A stretch of 10,226 nucleotides of DNA, from contig JBIIYJ010000195.1 in assembly GCA_044346855.1 (NCBI GenBank), positions 1 to 10,226 of the forward strand, in the 5' to 3' direction. Shown here one piece after another: positions 1 to 6,922 of the stretch. This DNA is from CAIKKV01 sp044346855 (GTDB lineage Bacteria; Verrucomicrobiota; Kiritimatiellia; CAIKKV01). Below the pieces are notes generated by a model. It was not told where the DNA came from. It ran no database searches and saw only the letters and a program-made list of their open reading frames with translations. Position numbers and translations under genes: made by a program. The stretch's first letter is position 1, and each line of letters opens with the position of its first letter.

Positions 1-450
1 AGCCCGAAGGTAGCCGGCGCGCACCTCCTCGTCGGCCTGCATCTCCTTGAAATCGGCCGTCAGCGCCTCGTAGGCCTCCACGGCTTTCTTCCACTCGCCC
101 TTGCCGGCATAACCCTGGGCCAGAAGTTTGCGGGCCTTCACATCCCACCCCAGGAAGCGCAGCTCCTCGGCCAGCTTTTCCAGAACCGGAACAGCCTCGG
201 CGAACTGCTTTTTCGAGACGAGCTCCCCGGCCTTCACCAGGTCGGCCGGCTGGTCCATGACAACCTTCGTCCCCTTGGGGTACTCGACCCGCCCCGCCTG
301 GGTCGTCAAATAGACCACGCCCTCGCGCGTCGCCCGCACCTCGGTGCCTTCCATCCTGCGGCCGTCGGGAAGGATAACGGCGGGCGTGGCGGACTGCAAC
401 TCCACAGCACTCGTCAAAATAGCCAGGAGGAAAACGAGGCGGATTTTCAC
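1..450 (-). CDS. Exported small beta-domain + TPR-like protein (3' part beyond the left edge)
   Basis: The frame is open for 150 codons from a GTG at 450-448 to the window edge. The start is well fixed: GGGAGG (462-457) lies six bases upstream, and the GTG shares GTGA with the stop of the preceding 1089-aa gene, so the two are probably translationally coupled. Residues 1-21 (MKIRLVFLLAILTSAVELQS-A) form a signal peptide. Residues about 24-68 are beta-rich with regularly spaced glycines (LPDGRRMEG..., REGVVYLTTQAGRVEYPKG), like a small SH3/Sm-type barrel; the family is not recognised. From about residue 70 the protein becomes helical with TPR character (KQFAEAVPVLEKLAEEL; GKGEWKKAVEAYEALTADF). 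I infer a periplasmic binding or scaffold protein that works with the large TPR protein encoded just upstream. The C-terminus is outside the window, so a further domain could change this view. Confidence 0.85.
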   Translation of the reverse strand, partial: MKIRLVFLLAILTSAVELQSATPAVILPDGRRMEGTEVRATREGVVYLTTQAGRVEYPKGTKVVMDQPADLVKAGELVSKKQFAEAVPVLEKLAEELRFLGWDVKARKLLAQGYAGKGEWKKAVEAYEALTADFKEMQADEEVRAGYLRA

Positions 451-3400
451 TTGGCGCCTCCCATTGACAGTTTCATGATAGCTTCGGATCGCCATTTACG
501 CACGTCTGCGGCTCCCTCGGCATTTGGAAATTCGGCCGTGAACTTGTCGCTGTTCTCAATGACATCTTCCCACTTTCCGGCGTCCAAAAAGAGTTTAACG
601 CTCTCAAAAATGGCGGTTCGACAATGGGGGCGTATGACAGGGTCGTCGAGTTTACCAAGCAAGACGATTCGCTGGTACGAGGCCAGTGCGCCGTTGGCAT
701 CCCCAATTGCCTTTTGAAGGGAGGCCAGCTCAATGGTGGCCTGCGTGATCAATTTCTGGTCGCTGGCGCGCTCAAAGACATCGCGTAAAATGCCCATGGC
801 CTCCTCCGGTTGGCTCTGCTCCTTGTAGGCATTGCCCAGCAGGAAGCGCGCTTCGAAAAAGAGAGCAGACTTCGGGTATTTGTCAACCAACTTCTTGAGG
901 CTGTCAATCGCATCGCCGTACTTTTTCAACGCGGTCTGGGATTTCCCAAGCGCCAGCAGAGCCCTCTGTTCGTTGTCGCCCCGATTCGGCGTCGCAGCCT
1001 CGGCCGAGGCGCCCATCTTTTCAACCGCCTTGCGAAGGGCTAGGATAGCGGTATCGTTATCCCCCCGTTCCTGAAGCAAAAGACCGGCGCGTAAAAACTG
1101 CTCCATTGGATACTTCCCGGAATCACGGAGCATCTCATCCAGCACTTCACGGGCTTTTGCAGGCTGGCCGATTTCGATCAGGCTCCTGATCATGGCAAGC
1201 TTGGCGTTCTGGCCGGCGTCCGACTGGGGGTAGGCCTTGGCCAATTCATCGAACACGGAAGACGCCTCGGCTGATTTCCCATCGCCAAGCAAAATGGCGC
1301 CCATGCTGCTGAGCGCGGAGGGCGAAAGCTCGGACCCAGGGAATTCATCCACGAACTTGCGAAACAGGACTACAGCGTCCTGCCGCGCGGCCGAGCCCGC
1401 AGCACCGGTTTCGGCCATCATCGTCTTGCAGTGGGCCGTGAAGAACTTGGCCTGCTGGTGCACGTCCTCGTTCTTCCTCATGGCGTCGATCGAAATGCTG
1501 TACGGCCCGCCCTTGTTGTCAAGCCAACCCGTAAGTTCCTGGTAGTGGGCAAAGGCATTCGTGTAGTCGCCGGTTTGTCGGTAGGCGTCGGCCAGGCAGA
1601 GCTTGGCCTGCGCCTTCTCCGAACCCGCCTGGGCCTCCGCCAGATAGGCGGAAAAGCCCTCGATCGCTTTGGGAAAGTTACCGCTCAGGAAAAAGGCCCA
1701 GCCGATGCGGTTGACGGCAGGCAGAAAGCGCTGGGTCTTGGAATACCGCTGCGCCAGCCGCTTGTAATACTCAACCGCCCCCTCGTAATCCTGAACCTTC
1801 CAGCGCTGCTCGCCGAGCATGAACAGGATGTCGGGCGCCGAAACGTGATCCGGGAACGAGGCGAGGTATTGCTCATAGATGAACTGGTACATCTCCCGGT
1901 TCTGCGCCTCGAAGTAGACCCGGCCGACCCGGAGGAACCCCTGCGCCGCCACCGGATTGCTTGCGAACCGCTCCCCCATGTAAAACGCGGTGGCCTTGAC
2001 CCCGTGACCGTTCTTCAACTGGACATCGCATTCCATCAGGTTGGCAAGGGCGCCGATCGCCTCCTCGCCCTCCGGCAGGTCGTTCACCGCTTTCAAGTAT
2101 TGCTCGGCCGCCTTGGCATATTCCTTCCGGCTGAACAGGCTGTGCCCTTCCTTGATCACCACCTTGGCGATCTTCTCCTTGCCGCCCTTCTTCGCCTCGA
2201 CGGTGATCTCTTTGCCCGTCAATTCCTTGAGCCGGTCCTTCAACTGGGTGACCTTCTCGCCCGAAACCGTGCTCCAGTCCGTTCCCGGATATCCGGCAAA
2301 GACATTGTAATACTCCGTCAGAGCCTTGACATACAGCCCGACCGCCTGGGAGGTCCTGACAGAGTCTTCAGCCAGGTACTCGAGCCCCCGCTGGATGTCG
2401 CGCAGCCCTGGGAACACCGGCCCGATGAGCAGGTCGGACTGGACAGTGGCGCCGGTCATCTTGTCATAGGCGGTCTGCCCGTCGATTATCTTCTGCACCC
2501 GATCCTTGAGCTTGTTCTTCCGCTCCGCGACGGGCGCCGTCCAGCCGTTGTTTTCAAGCTTGGAAAGCAGATCGGCATACTCCTGGATGGATTTCTGAAA
2601 TCCTGTATAAGCCTCCTGCCGCTGCGAGGCGCTTCCCGGAAGGGTGATGGTCGTCTTGTTCTTCTTGGCCTGCTCCAGCATGTTGGCATCCCGCATGTTG
2701 ACCCGCAGGAGCAGCTTCCAGAGCGCCTCGTATTCCGACGCCGCCCGCTCCAGGAACCGGAGCGCTTCCGCCTCGCGGATCTCGCGGCTGTTCGTCAGCA
2801 GGTCAGCGCGATCCTTGAAAATGGCCCCCAGCAGCGAACGGGCCCCGGCAAACGGACTTTCGGAAACCATGCCGGTCTCGGCCAGTTTCTCGTCCGCCTT
2901 CTTGATCATCACCATGTTCTTCTCAAGCAGCTCGGTGGCCTTCTCGTCATAGCCCTCGATCAGGTTGGCCTGGGCCAGGCCCGTAACCGCCCGACCAAAC
3001 CAGAGATCCATCCCCCCCCACACCACCTCGTCGCAATTGGCCCGCGCCTTCTTGAGAAGCGCATCCCGCTCCTTGCCCGCCGGCATGTTGCGGGCGCCAC
3101 GCAGCAACATCTCGGCCTGCTCCATCTTGAGCTGGCGGATCTGGTCCCGTTCGTCGGCCGCCATCAGGGGGATCATCTTATCGTACATCGCAGCAGCGCC
3201 GAGGGGATCGTTCCGCATCGACAGCATCTGCCCGTATTTATAAGCGGAATCCCGGTAAAACCGCTTCAGGTCGGGGTCGGTCGGGGCGGCGTTCGTATAC
3301 CGGTTGAAAAACTCAACGTACAGCAGGCGCGTCCGCTCGGCCTCGCCGGTCTGGAAATACCCGTCCGCCAGGGCCAGCATGATGGCCTGGGCCTTGGGAC

Positions 3401-3716
3401 TATCCTTGGGCATGGCCGACACCAGTTCCTCGGCCTGCTTGAAGCGCCGGCGCGCGATGAGCGCCTCGGCCCGGATCACCTTGGCCCGCTCCTTCGCCTC
3501 GGGGAAATTCAACTCCACCTGGTCCATGATCTTTTCAGCCAGATCCGGCATGTTCATCTTGTGGACGAGGCCCGAGGCGAACTCGAATTCACGATCCAGC
3601 ATCGGGTTGGAGGCCGGCGCCTCCGGCTCCTGGGCGACCAGGGCAAGCGGAAGCGCGAGCAAAAGAGCGGACGCAAGCAAGCCCAGGCGGCGCGACAAGA
3701 GACTGGGTTTAATCAT
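447..3716 (-). CDS. Large exported TPR-repeat protein (1089 aa)
   Basis: The ATG at 3716 has GAGGA six bases upstream. Residues 1-28 form a signal peptide with a twin-Arg n-region and a Leu/Ala core ending LALVA, cleaved probably before QEPEAP; no lipobox cysteine is seen. The mature chain is almost all helical. TPR-like pairs run from about residue 40 to 200, a charged, less repetitive helical stretch occupies about 330-510, and clear TPR or YbgF/BamD-like repeats run from about 510 to the end (for example KEYAKAAEQYLKAVNDLPEG, QDYEGAVEYYKRLAQRYSK, KKYGDAIDSLKKLVDKYPK). TPR arrays bind proteins, so this is likely a long periplasmic scaffold. It follows the ExbB/ExbD/DUF4159 genes but has its own candidate promoter in the 69-base gap, and the next gene overlaps its stop codon. 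A periplasmic location, possibly bound to the outer membrane, is inferred. The last third of the coding sequence is visibly less G+C-rich than the rest. Confidence 0.93.
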   Translation of the reverse strand: MIKPSLLSRRLGLLASALLLALPLALVAQEPEAPASNPMLDREFEFASGLVHKMNMPDLAEKIMDQVELNFPEAKERAKVIRAEALIARRRFKQAEELVSAMPKDSPKAQAIMLALADGYFQTGEAERTRLLYVEFFNRYTNAAPTDPDLKRFYRDSAYKYGQMLSMRNDPLGAAAMYDKMIPLMAADERDQIRQLKMEQAEMLLRGARNMPAGKERDALLKKARANCDEVVWGGMDLWFGRAVTGLAQANLIEGYDEKATELLEKNMVMIKKADEKLAETGMVSESPFAGARSLLGAIFKDRADLLTNSREIREAEALRFLERAASEYEALWKLLLRVNMRDANMLEQAKKNKTTITLPGSASQRQEAYTGFQKSIQEYADLLSKLENNGWTAPVAERKNKLKDRVQKIIDGQTAYDKMTGATVQSDLLIGPVFPGLRDIQRGLEYLAEDSVRTSQAVGLYVKALTEYYNVFAGYPGTDWSTVSGEKVTQLKDRLKELTGKEITVEAKKGGKEKIAKVVIKEGHSLFSRKEYAKAAEQYLKAVNDLPEGEEAIGALANLMECDVQLKNGHGVKATAFYMGERFASNPVAAQGFLRVGRVYFEAQNREMYQFIYEQYLASFPDHVSAPDILFMLGEQRWKVQDYEGAVEYYKRLAQRYSKTQRFLPAVNRIGWAFFLSGNFPKAIEGFSAYLAEAQAGSEKAQAKLCLADAYRQTGDYTNAFAHYQELTGWLDNKGGPYSISIDAMRKNEDVHQQAKFFTAHCKTMMAETGAAGSAARQDAVVLFRKFVDEFPGSELSPSALSSMGAILLGDGKSAEASSVFDELAKAYPQSDAGQNAKLAMIRSLIEIGQPAKAREVLDEMLRDSGKYPMEQFLRAGLLLQERGDNDTAILALRKAVEKMGASAEAATPNRGDNEQRALLALGKSQTALKKYGDAIDSLKKLVDKYPKSALFFEARFLLGNAYKEQSQPEEAMGILRDVFERASDQKLITQATIELASLQKAIGDANGALASYQRIVLLGKLDDPVIRPHCRTAIFESVKLFLDAGKWEDVIENSDKFTAEFPNAEGAADVRKWRSEAIMKLSMGGAK

Positions 3717-3722
3717 CGATTT

Positions 3723-3727
3723 TCCTC
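3723..3727 (-). promoter_or_regulatory. Ribosome binding site of the 1089-aa TPR gene
   Basis: GAGGA on the minus strand, six bases before the ATG at 3716. It supports this start, which is also the one that gives a complete signal peptide. Confidence 0.75.
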
Positions 3728-3743
3728 GCAGGATGTCTTAACA

Positions 3744-3772
3744 GATATACTCCAAGAGGCAGGCAAAGTCAA
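3744..3772 (-). promoter_or_regulatory. Candidate sigma70-type promoter before the TPR gene pair
   Basis: On the minus strand TTGACT (3772-3767) matches the -35 consensus at five of six bases. It is followed by exactly 17 bases and then TATATC (3749-3744), which matches the -10 consensus at four of six. Transcription would start near 3737, leaving a leader of about 20 bases that holds the GAGGA ribosome site. The element lies in the largest intergenic gap of the window (3717-3785), and the gap is locally A+T-richer. It would let the TPR gene and its overlapping partner be made independently of the motor genes. No terminator hairpin is seen in the gap, so read-through from upstream is also likely. 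Confidence 0.6.
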
Positions 3773-3785
3773 GAGCCGCCGGACC

Positions 3786-5576
3786 CTATTTCGGCACTTC
3801 ACCGTTGAAATTAAGCGTCATGTACTGGTTGAACGCGTAGTTGATCACATTGACGCCCAGCTTGTAGGCCTGGGCCGCCGTTCCCTCGTTCGCGCCGGAG
3901 TGGTCGTTCTTCCAGGCGTCGTTCACGTCGCCCTGATGGTAAAAGACCACCCAGCGCCCGCGGTACTTGATGCCCATGGCGTTATTGCCGGAATGATGCC
4001 ACAGCGGCGGGGCCCCGTTCGGGAAGAGGAAGGGCTGCTGGAACAGGATGTCGTCCTTCGCGATCTCGACCAGGGGCAGGTCCGGGAAGACCCGCTTCAT
4101 CAGGGGCCGGAAATTCCGGTCGAAGTTGCCGCCGCCGTTGTCCGCAAAAAGAAGGCCGCCCATGTCCAGGCAATACTCCCGGAGGATCTTGATCTCGGCA
4201 TTCGAGAGATTGATGGACCCCTTGAGCCCGCCGGTCAGGTAAACGAAGGGCGGAGCCCGGTTCTTGGGGAACCGCTTCAACTGGGCGATCGGCCTGGATT
4301 CCGTCTCCGAGGCGATCTCGAAACTGGTGTATTCCCGGAATTTCAGCAGGATATTGTAGTCGGCGCCGTACCCCATGTCCTGGTCCCAGTCGCCGCCCTC
4401 GTATTGCAGGCGGATGAATCGGACGCGGGCGTTCTTCATGCCGTTCGGCCAGCCGCCCTTCTTTCCCCCGCCCTGCCCCAGCTTGCCGAGTTGCTGGGCT
4501 TCGTAGACGTTCTCCGTCTGCTTGTCAATTTCCTCCATCACCTCGCTCTCCTCGATCTTCGGCACATGGAAGGAGATGGGCGTGTTCATGTTGAGGACGT
4601 ACTTCTTCTCGGGCTTCTTCTGGACCTTCCGGATCTTGACCATTTCGATCTGGGGTGTGCCGCTCCCCTCGGGAACCCCGTAAGGAGCCTCGTTGCAGCC
4701 CCAGAAACTCGTCATCAGGGGCAGGATGAAAATGAAGAAGAGGTGGAGCAATGCGGACCCGTAGATCGCTTTCCGGAAGCCGGGGTCAGACCCGTGGGAG
4801 CGCAGGTTGGCCCAGAGCCGGTCCGCCCACCGCGGATCTCCCTCGGGTTTCCCGTAGAAAGCGGCCACCGGCCGCAGGGCCAGGACCAGAACCGCGAACA
4901 GCGCCAGCAGCAGCCAGGGAATGACATGGCTGCAGCCCGTCACCCACAGTTCATTGCGGACGTAATTCGGATAGACGTCGGGCTTGGCTTCATTGAGCAG
5001 GGCGGGGACGGAAGTCGTCATCTGCCACAGGAAAAGGGTCAGCAGCAGGAAGCCGGCGGCGCCGGCCTTCATCAGCAGATGCGCGAACCGCCGGCGGACG
5101 AACGCGGCCAGCGCGGCGATCGGCAACAGGACCACCAGGATCAGGGAAAGCACCAGGATGGCCTGGATGAGGAAGGTCGAGGAACCGGGGGGAAGATCGG
5201 CCAGCTGCGCGGGAAGGACGCCCGAGAGCTGGCATAGCGACGGGACCCGGCCGGCATTCAGGCGGGCCGGTATCACGGCCAGCGCCGTCATCAGCAGCCC
5301 GAGCCAGCAGGACGCCGGGGTGGCCAGGACCGGGTTGAGAATCCGCCGGACCGCCCACCCCGCCAGCCGCCCCCGGGCCGGAGCCGTCGCGGCGAGAAAC
5401 GTTCCGGTGACCGCATGCGACCGGGCGACGAGAAATTCCCGCTTCGGCTTCAACCAGGCCGACGCCCGGGCCAACTGCCGGAGCACGGCATCGTCCATCC
5501 GGTCCGGAAATTCCAGGACGGTGCGGACGGCCGGCCGGTGCCGGAGCCTGATTAACAGCATGCGAAAATCAACCAC
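3786..5576 (-). CDS. Polytopic membrane protein with TonB-like helix and periplasmic DUF4159 domain
   Basis: The start is GTG at 5576, with GAGGAG eight bases upstream; the next in-frame ATG (residue 6) is too far from that site. Residues 1-85 are basic and probably cytoplasmic. Hydrophobic helices lie at about 88-105, 134-159, 168-188, 217-236 and 270-291. Basic loops (RRRF at 161-164; KPEGDPRWADRLW... at 243-268) fit the cytoplasm, so the chain after the fifth helix should be periplasmic. That helix begins GSALLHLFF, with Ser274 and His278 in the S-x3-H spacing of the TonB and TolA anchors. A charged linker follows (about 300-380, IRKVQKKPEKKY) and ends in a Gly-rich hinge. Residues about 385-582 match DUF4159: VRFIRLQYEGGDWDQD, FVYLTGG, GGLLFADNGGGNFDRNFR, and a late VVFYHQGD...W block. 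DUF4159 is thought to have a GATase-like fold, with unknown activity. I infer a motor-coupled transducer for the ExbB/ExbD genes upstream. Confidence 0.9.
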   Translation of the reverse strand: MVDFRMLLIRLRHRPAVRTVLEFPDRMDDAVLRQLARASAWLKPKREFLVARSHAVTGTFLAATAPARGRLAGWAVRRILNPVLATPASCWLGLLMTALAVIPARLNAGRVPSLCQLSGVLPAQLADLPPGSSTFLIQAILVLSLILVVLLPIAALAAFVRRRFAHLLMKAGAAGFLLLTLFLWQMTTSVPALLNEAKPDVYPNYVRNELWVTGCSHVIPWLLLALFAVLVLALRPVAAFYGKPEGDPRWADRLWANLRSHGSDPGFRKAIYGSALLHLFFIFILPLMTSFWGCNEAPYGVPEGSGTPQIEMVKIRKVQKKPEKKYVLNMNTPISFHVPKIEESEVMEEIDKQTENVYEAQQLGKLGQGGGKKGGWPNGMKNARVRFIRLQYEGGDWDQDMGYGADYNILLKFREYTSFEIASETESRPIAQLKRFPKNRAPPFVYLTGGLKGSINLSNAEIKILREYCLDMGGLLFADNGGGNFDRNFRPLMKRVFPDLPLVEIAKDDILFQQPFLFPNGAPPLWHHSGNNAMGIKYRGRWVVFYHQGDVNDAWKNDHSGANEGTAAQAYKLGVNVINYAFNQYMTLNFNGEVPK

Positions 5577-5584
5577 GCCAGGTT

Positions 5585-5590
5585 CTCCTC
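5585..5590 (-). promoter_or_regulatory. Ribosome binding site fixing the GTG start of the DUF4159 gene
   Basis: GAGGAG on the minus strand lies in the 19-base gap after the zinc-ribbon gene and eight bases before GTG 5576. It decides for this GTG over the ATG at 5561, which would be 23 bases away. Confidence 0.7.
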
Positions 5591-5595
5591 AAAGA

Positions 5596-6921
5596 CTACA
5601 GGCCGAGGTCCACCTGGGTTTCGGTCGGGGGCTTCTCGCCGGCCGCGGGAAGAACCTCAAGCGGTCCGGCGGCGGCAGGCTTGTCCGCCGGCTTTTCGGC
5701 CGACGCGGCCGGGCCCGGCTCCGCGACGGCAGCGGCAGGCGCGGCCGGAGCCGCGGGCGCGGCTTCGGATGCGGGCGCCGAAACGGCGGTCACGGTATTC
5801 GTGCCGGCACCGTCCGCGCCCTCGGGAGGCGGCTTCACGAAATACCCGCGGATGAGTCCAATGGAGGTGACGCCCAGCAGAACCGCATGGATCACAATGG
5901 CGGTGCGCAGGTAGCGCCCGAACCGGCTGTCCCGGATCTGGGCCATGACCGCGTCGGGCACGGCCGTCTCCGCCTCCATCATGGTCTCGTCCGGATTCTG
6001 CAGGAGCTCCTTCTCGATCTGGGCCGCCGAGCGGGCGCCGGGCGCCGGCGTGGCCAGCCGCTGCTCGGTCGCCTCGCGGACCTTGTCCTCGAGGCGCGTG
6101 ATCGTCTGCCGCGCAGCCTCGACCTCGGCTTTGAAATGGACCGACAGCTCTTCCTGAAGCCGCAGCCGCTCGTCGGCTTTCCGGCCGGCCAGCGCCTGCT
6201 TCTCCTGCTCGGCCTTCTCGGCCTTGAGCCGCTCGACGTCCAGGCGGAGTTCAAGGTCCCGCATCTGCCGCGTGAGCGCCTCAATCTTCTGCTCCTGCTC
6301 GCGCAGCTTCGGCTGCACGGTATCGACCGGCTGAACCGGGGCCGGCACGGGCGCTTCAACCTTGGGAGCGGGCGGCTCAACCTTCGGGACAGGGGCGGGT
6401 TCAGCCTTCGGGGCGGGCGCGGCCGCTACCGGCTTGGCCGGAGCAGTCGCAACCGGGGGAAGAATCTCGGCCGCCTTAGGGGGCTCAGGTGGCGGAACAA
6501 CGGCGGGTTCGGACGCCGCGGTCGCGGGTACAGGCGTGGTTGCGGGCGCGGGCGCGGCAGCCTCCTCTTTCGGCGTTCCGCCCGGAACGGCCGTCTTCTT
6601 GGCGCATTTCGGGCACTGGATCGACTTGCCGGCGAACGATTTCAGGACCTTGAGCGCAGCGGCGCAATTGCCGCAGGCGAAGGAGATGTAGATGCCGTCC
6701 ATGGCGGGGGGCTTGGCGTCGGCAACCGGAGCCGGCTTGGCCGCGGCGGACACCGGCTTGGCGACCGGGGCCGGCTTGGCCGCGGCGGGGGCCGATTCGC
6801 CCCCGGCGGCGGGAACCAAAGTCTTCTTGGTGCACTTGGGGCACTGGATCGTCTTGCCGGCGAATGTCTGCAAGACTTTCAAACCGGCCCCGCAATTGGC
6901 GCAGGTGAATTCGATGTTCAT
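5596..6921 (-). CDS. Double zinc-ribbon, coiled-coil, single-pass membrane protein with Pro/Ala-rich tail
   Basis: ATG 6921 follows the second exbD stop by one base, with AAAGGA (6934-6929) upstream. The order of parts is: zinc ribbon 1 (Cys7, 10, 27, 30), a Pro/Ala/Lys linker, zinc ribbon 2 (Cys83, 86, 103, 106), a long Pro/Ala linker to about 200, a charged coiled coil at about 204-290, one membrane helix at about 337-359, and a Pro/Ala-rich tail of some 80 residues. There is no signal peptide, and Arg336/Arg339 precede the helix, so zinc ribbons and coiled coil should be cytoplasmic and the tail periplasmic. The helix starts TAIVIHAVLLG, with His345 placed like the TonB anchor histidine, but the partner serine is Ala341 here. 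No TonB C-terminal domain is present. The domain plan recalls GltJ of Myxococcus gliding (zinc ribbon inside, periplasmic low-complexity part), which is an analogy only. A role as sensor or adaptor of the ExbB/ExbD motor is inferred. Confidence 0.9.
   Translation of the reverse strand: MNIEFTCANCGAGLKVLQTFAGKTIQCPKCTKKTLVPAAGGESAPAAAKPAPVAKPVSAAAKPAPVADAKPPAMDGIYISFACGNCAAALKVLKSFAGKSIQCPKCAKKTAVPGGTPKEEAAAPAPATTPVPATAASEPAVVPPPEPPKAAEILPPVATAPAKPVAAAPAPKAEPAPVPKVEPPAPKVEAPVPAPVQPVDTVQPKLREQEQKIEALTRQMRDLELRLDVERLKAEKAEQEKQALAGRKADERLRLQEELSVHFKAEVEAARQTITRLEDKVREATEQRLATPAPGARSAAQIEKELLQNPDETMMEAETAVPDAVMAQIRDSRFGRYLRTAIVIHAVLLGVTSIGLIRGYFVKPPPEGADGAGTNTVTAVSAPASEAAPAAPAAPAAAVAEPGPAASAEKPADKPAAAGPLEVLPAAGEKPPTETQVDLGL
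6604..6903 (-). repeat. Duplicated zinc-ribbon module within one gene
   Basis: Residues 7-30 (6903-6832) and 83-106 (6675-6604) are two copies of the pattern C-x2-C-x16-C-P-K-C. The protein identity is high around LKVL-x-x-FAGK-x-IQCPKC. The DNA is also similar over about 95 bases, including identical runs such as GGGCACTGGATCG on the plus strand, which points to a tandem duplication within the gene rather than convergence. Confidence 0.8.
6731..6788 (-). repeat. Short 39-bp-period tandem repeat in the linker
   Basis: The 19-base plus-strand string GCCGGCTTGGCCGCGGCGG occurs at 6731-6749 and again at 6770-6788, one 39-base (13-codon) step apart. In the protein it encodes the repeated AAAKPAPVA element between the two zinc ribbons. 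The period is a whole number of codons, so copies can be gained or lost without a frameshift. Confidence 0.7.
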
Positions 6922-6922
6922 C

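Noticed and set aside
1431..5237. Plus-strand open frame of 1268 codons antisense to the TPR and DUF4159 genes
   Set aside because: It crosses two well-supported minus-strand genes and their promoter gap, has no domain pattern or ribosome site, and its composition (Leu/Gly/Arg/His-rich) is what the opposite strand of G+C-rich genes gives.
5842..5913. Calling the zinc-ribbon protein TonB or TolA
   Set aside because: The anchor histidine is present, but the serine is replaced by alanine and no TonB or TolA C-terminal domain follows; only a low-complexity tail of about 80 residues is present.
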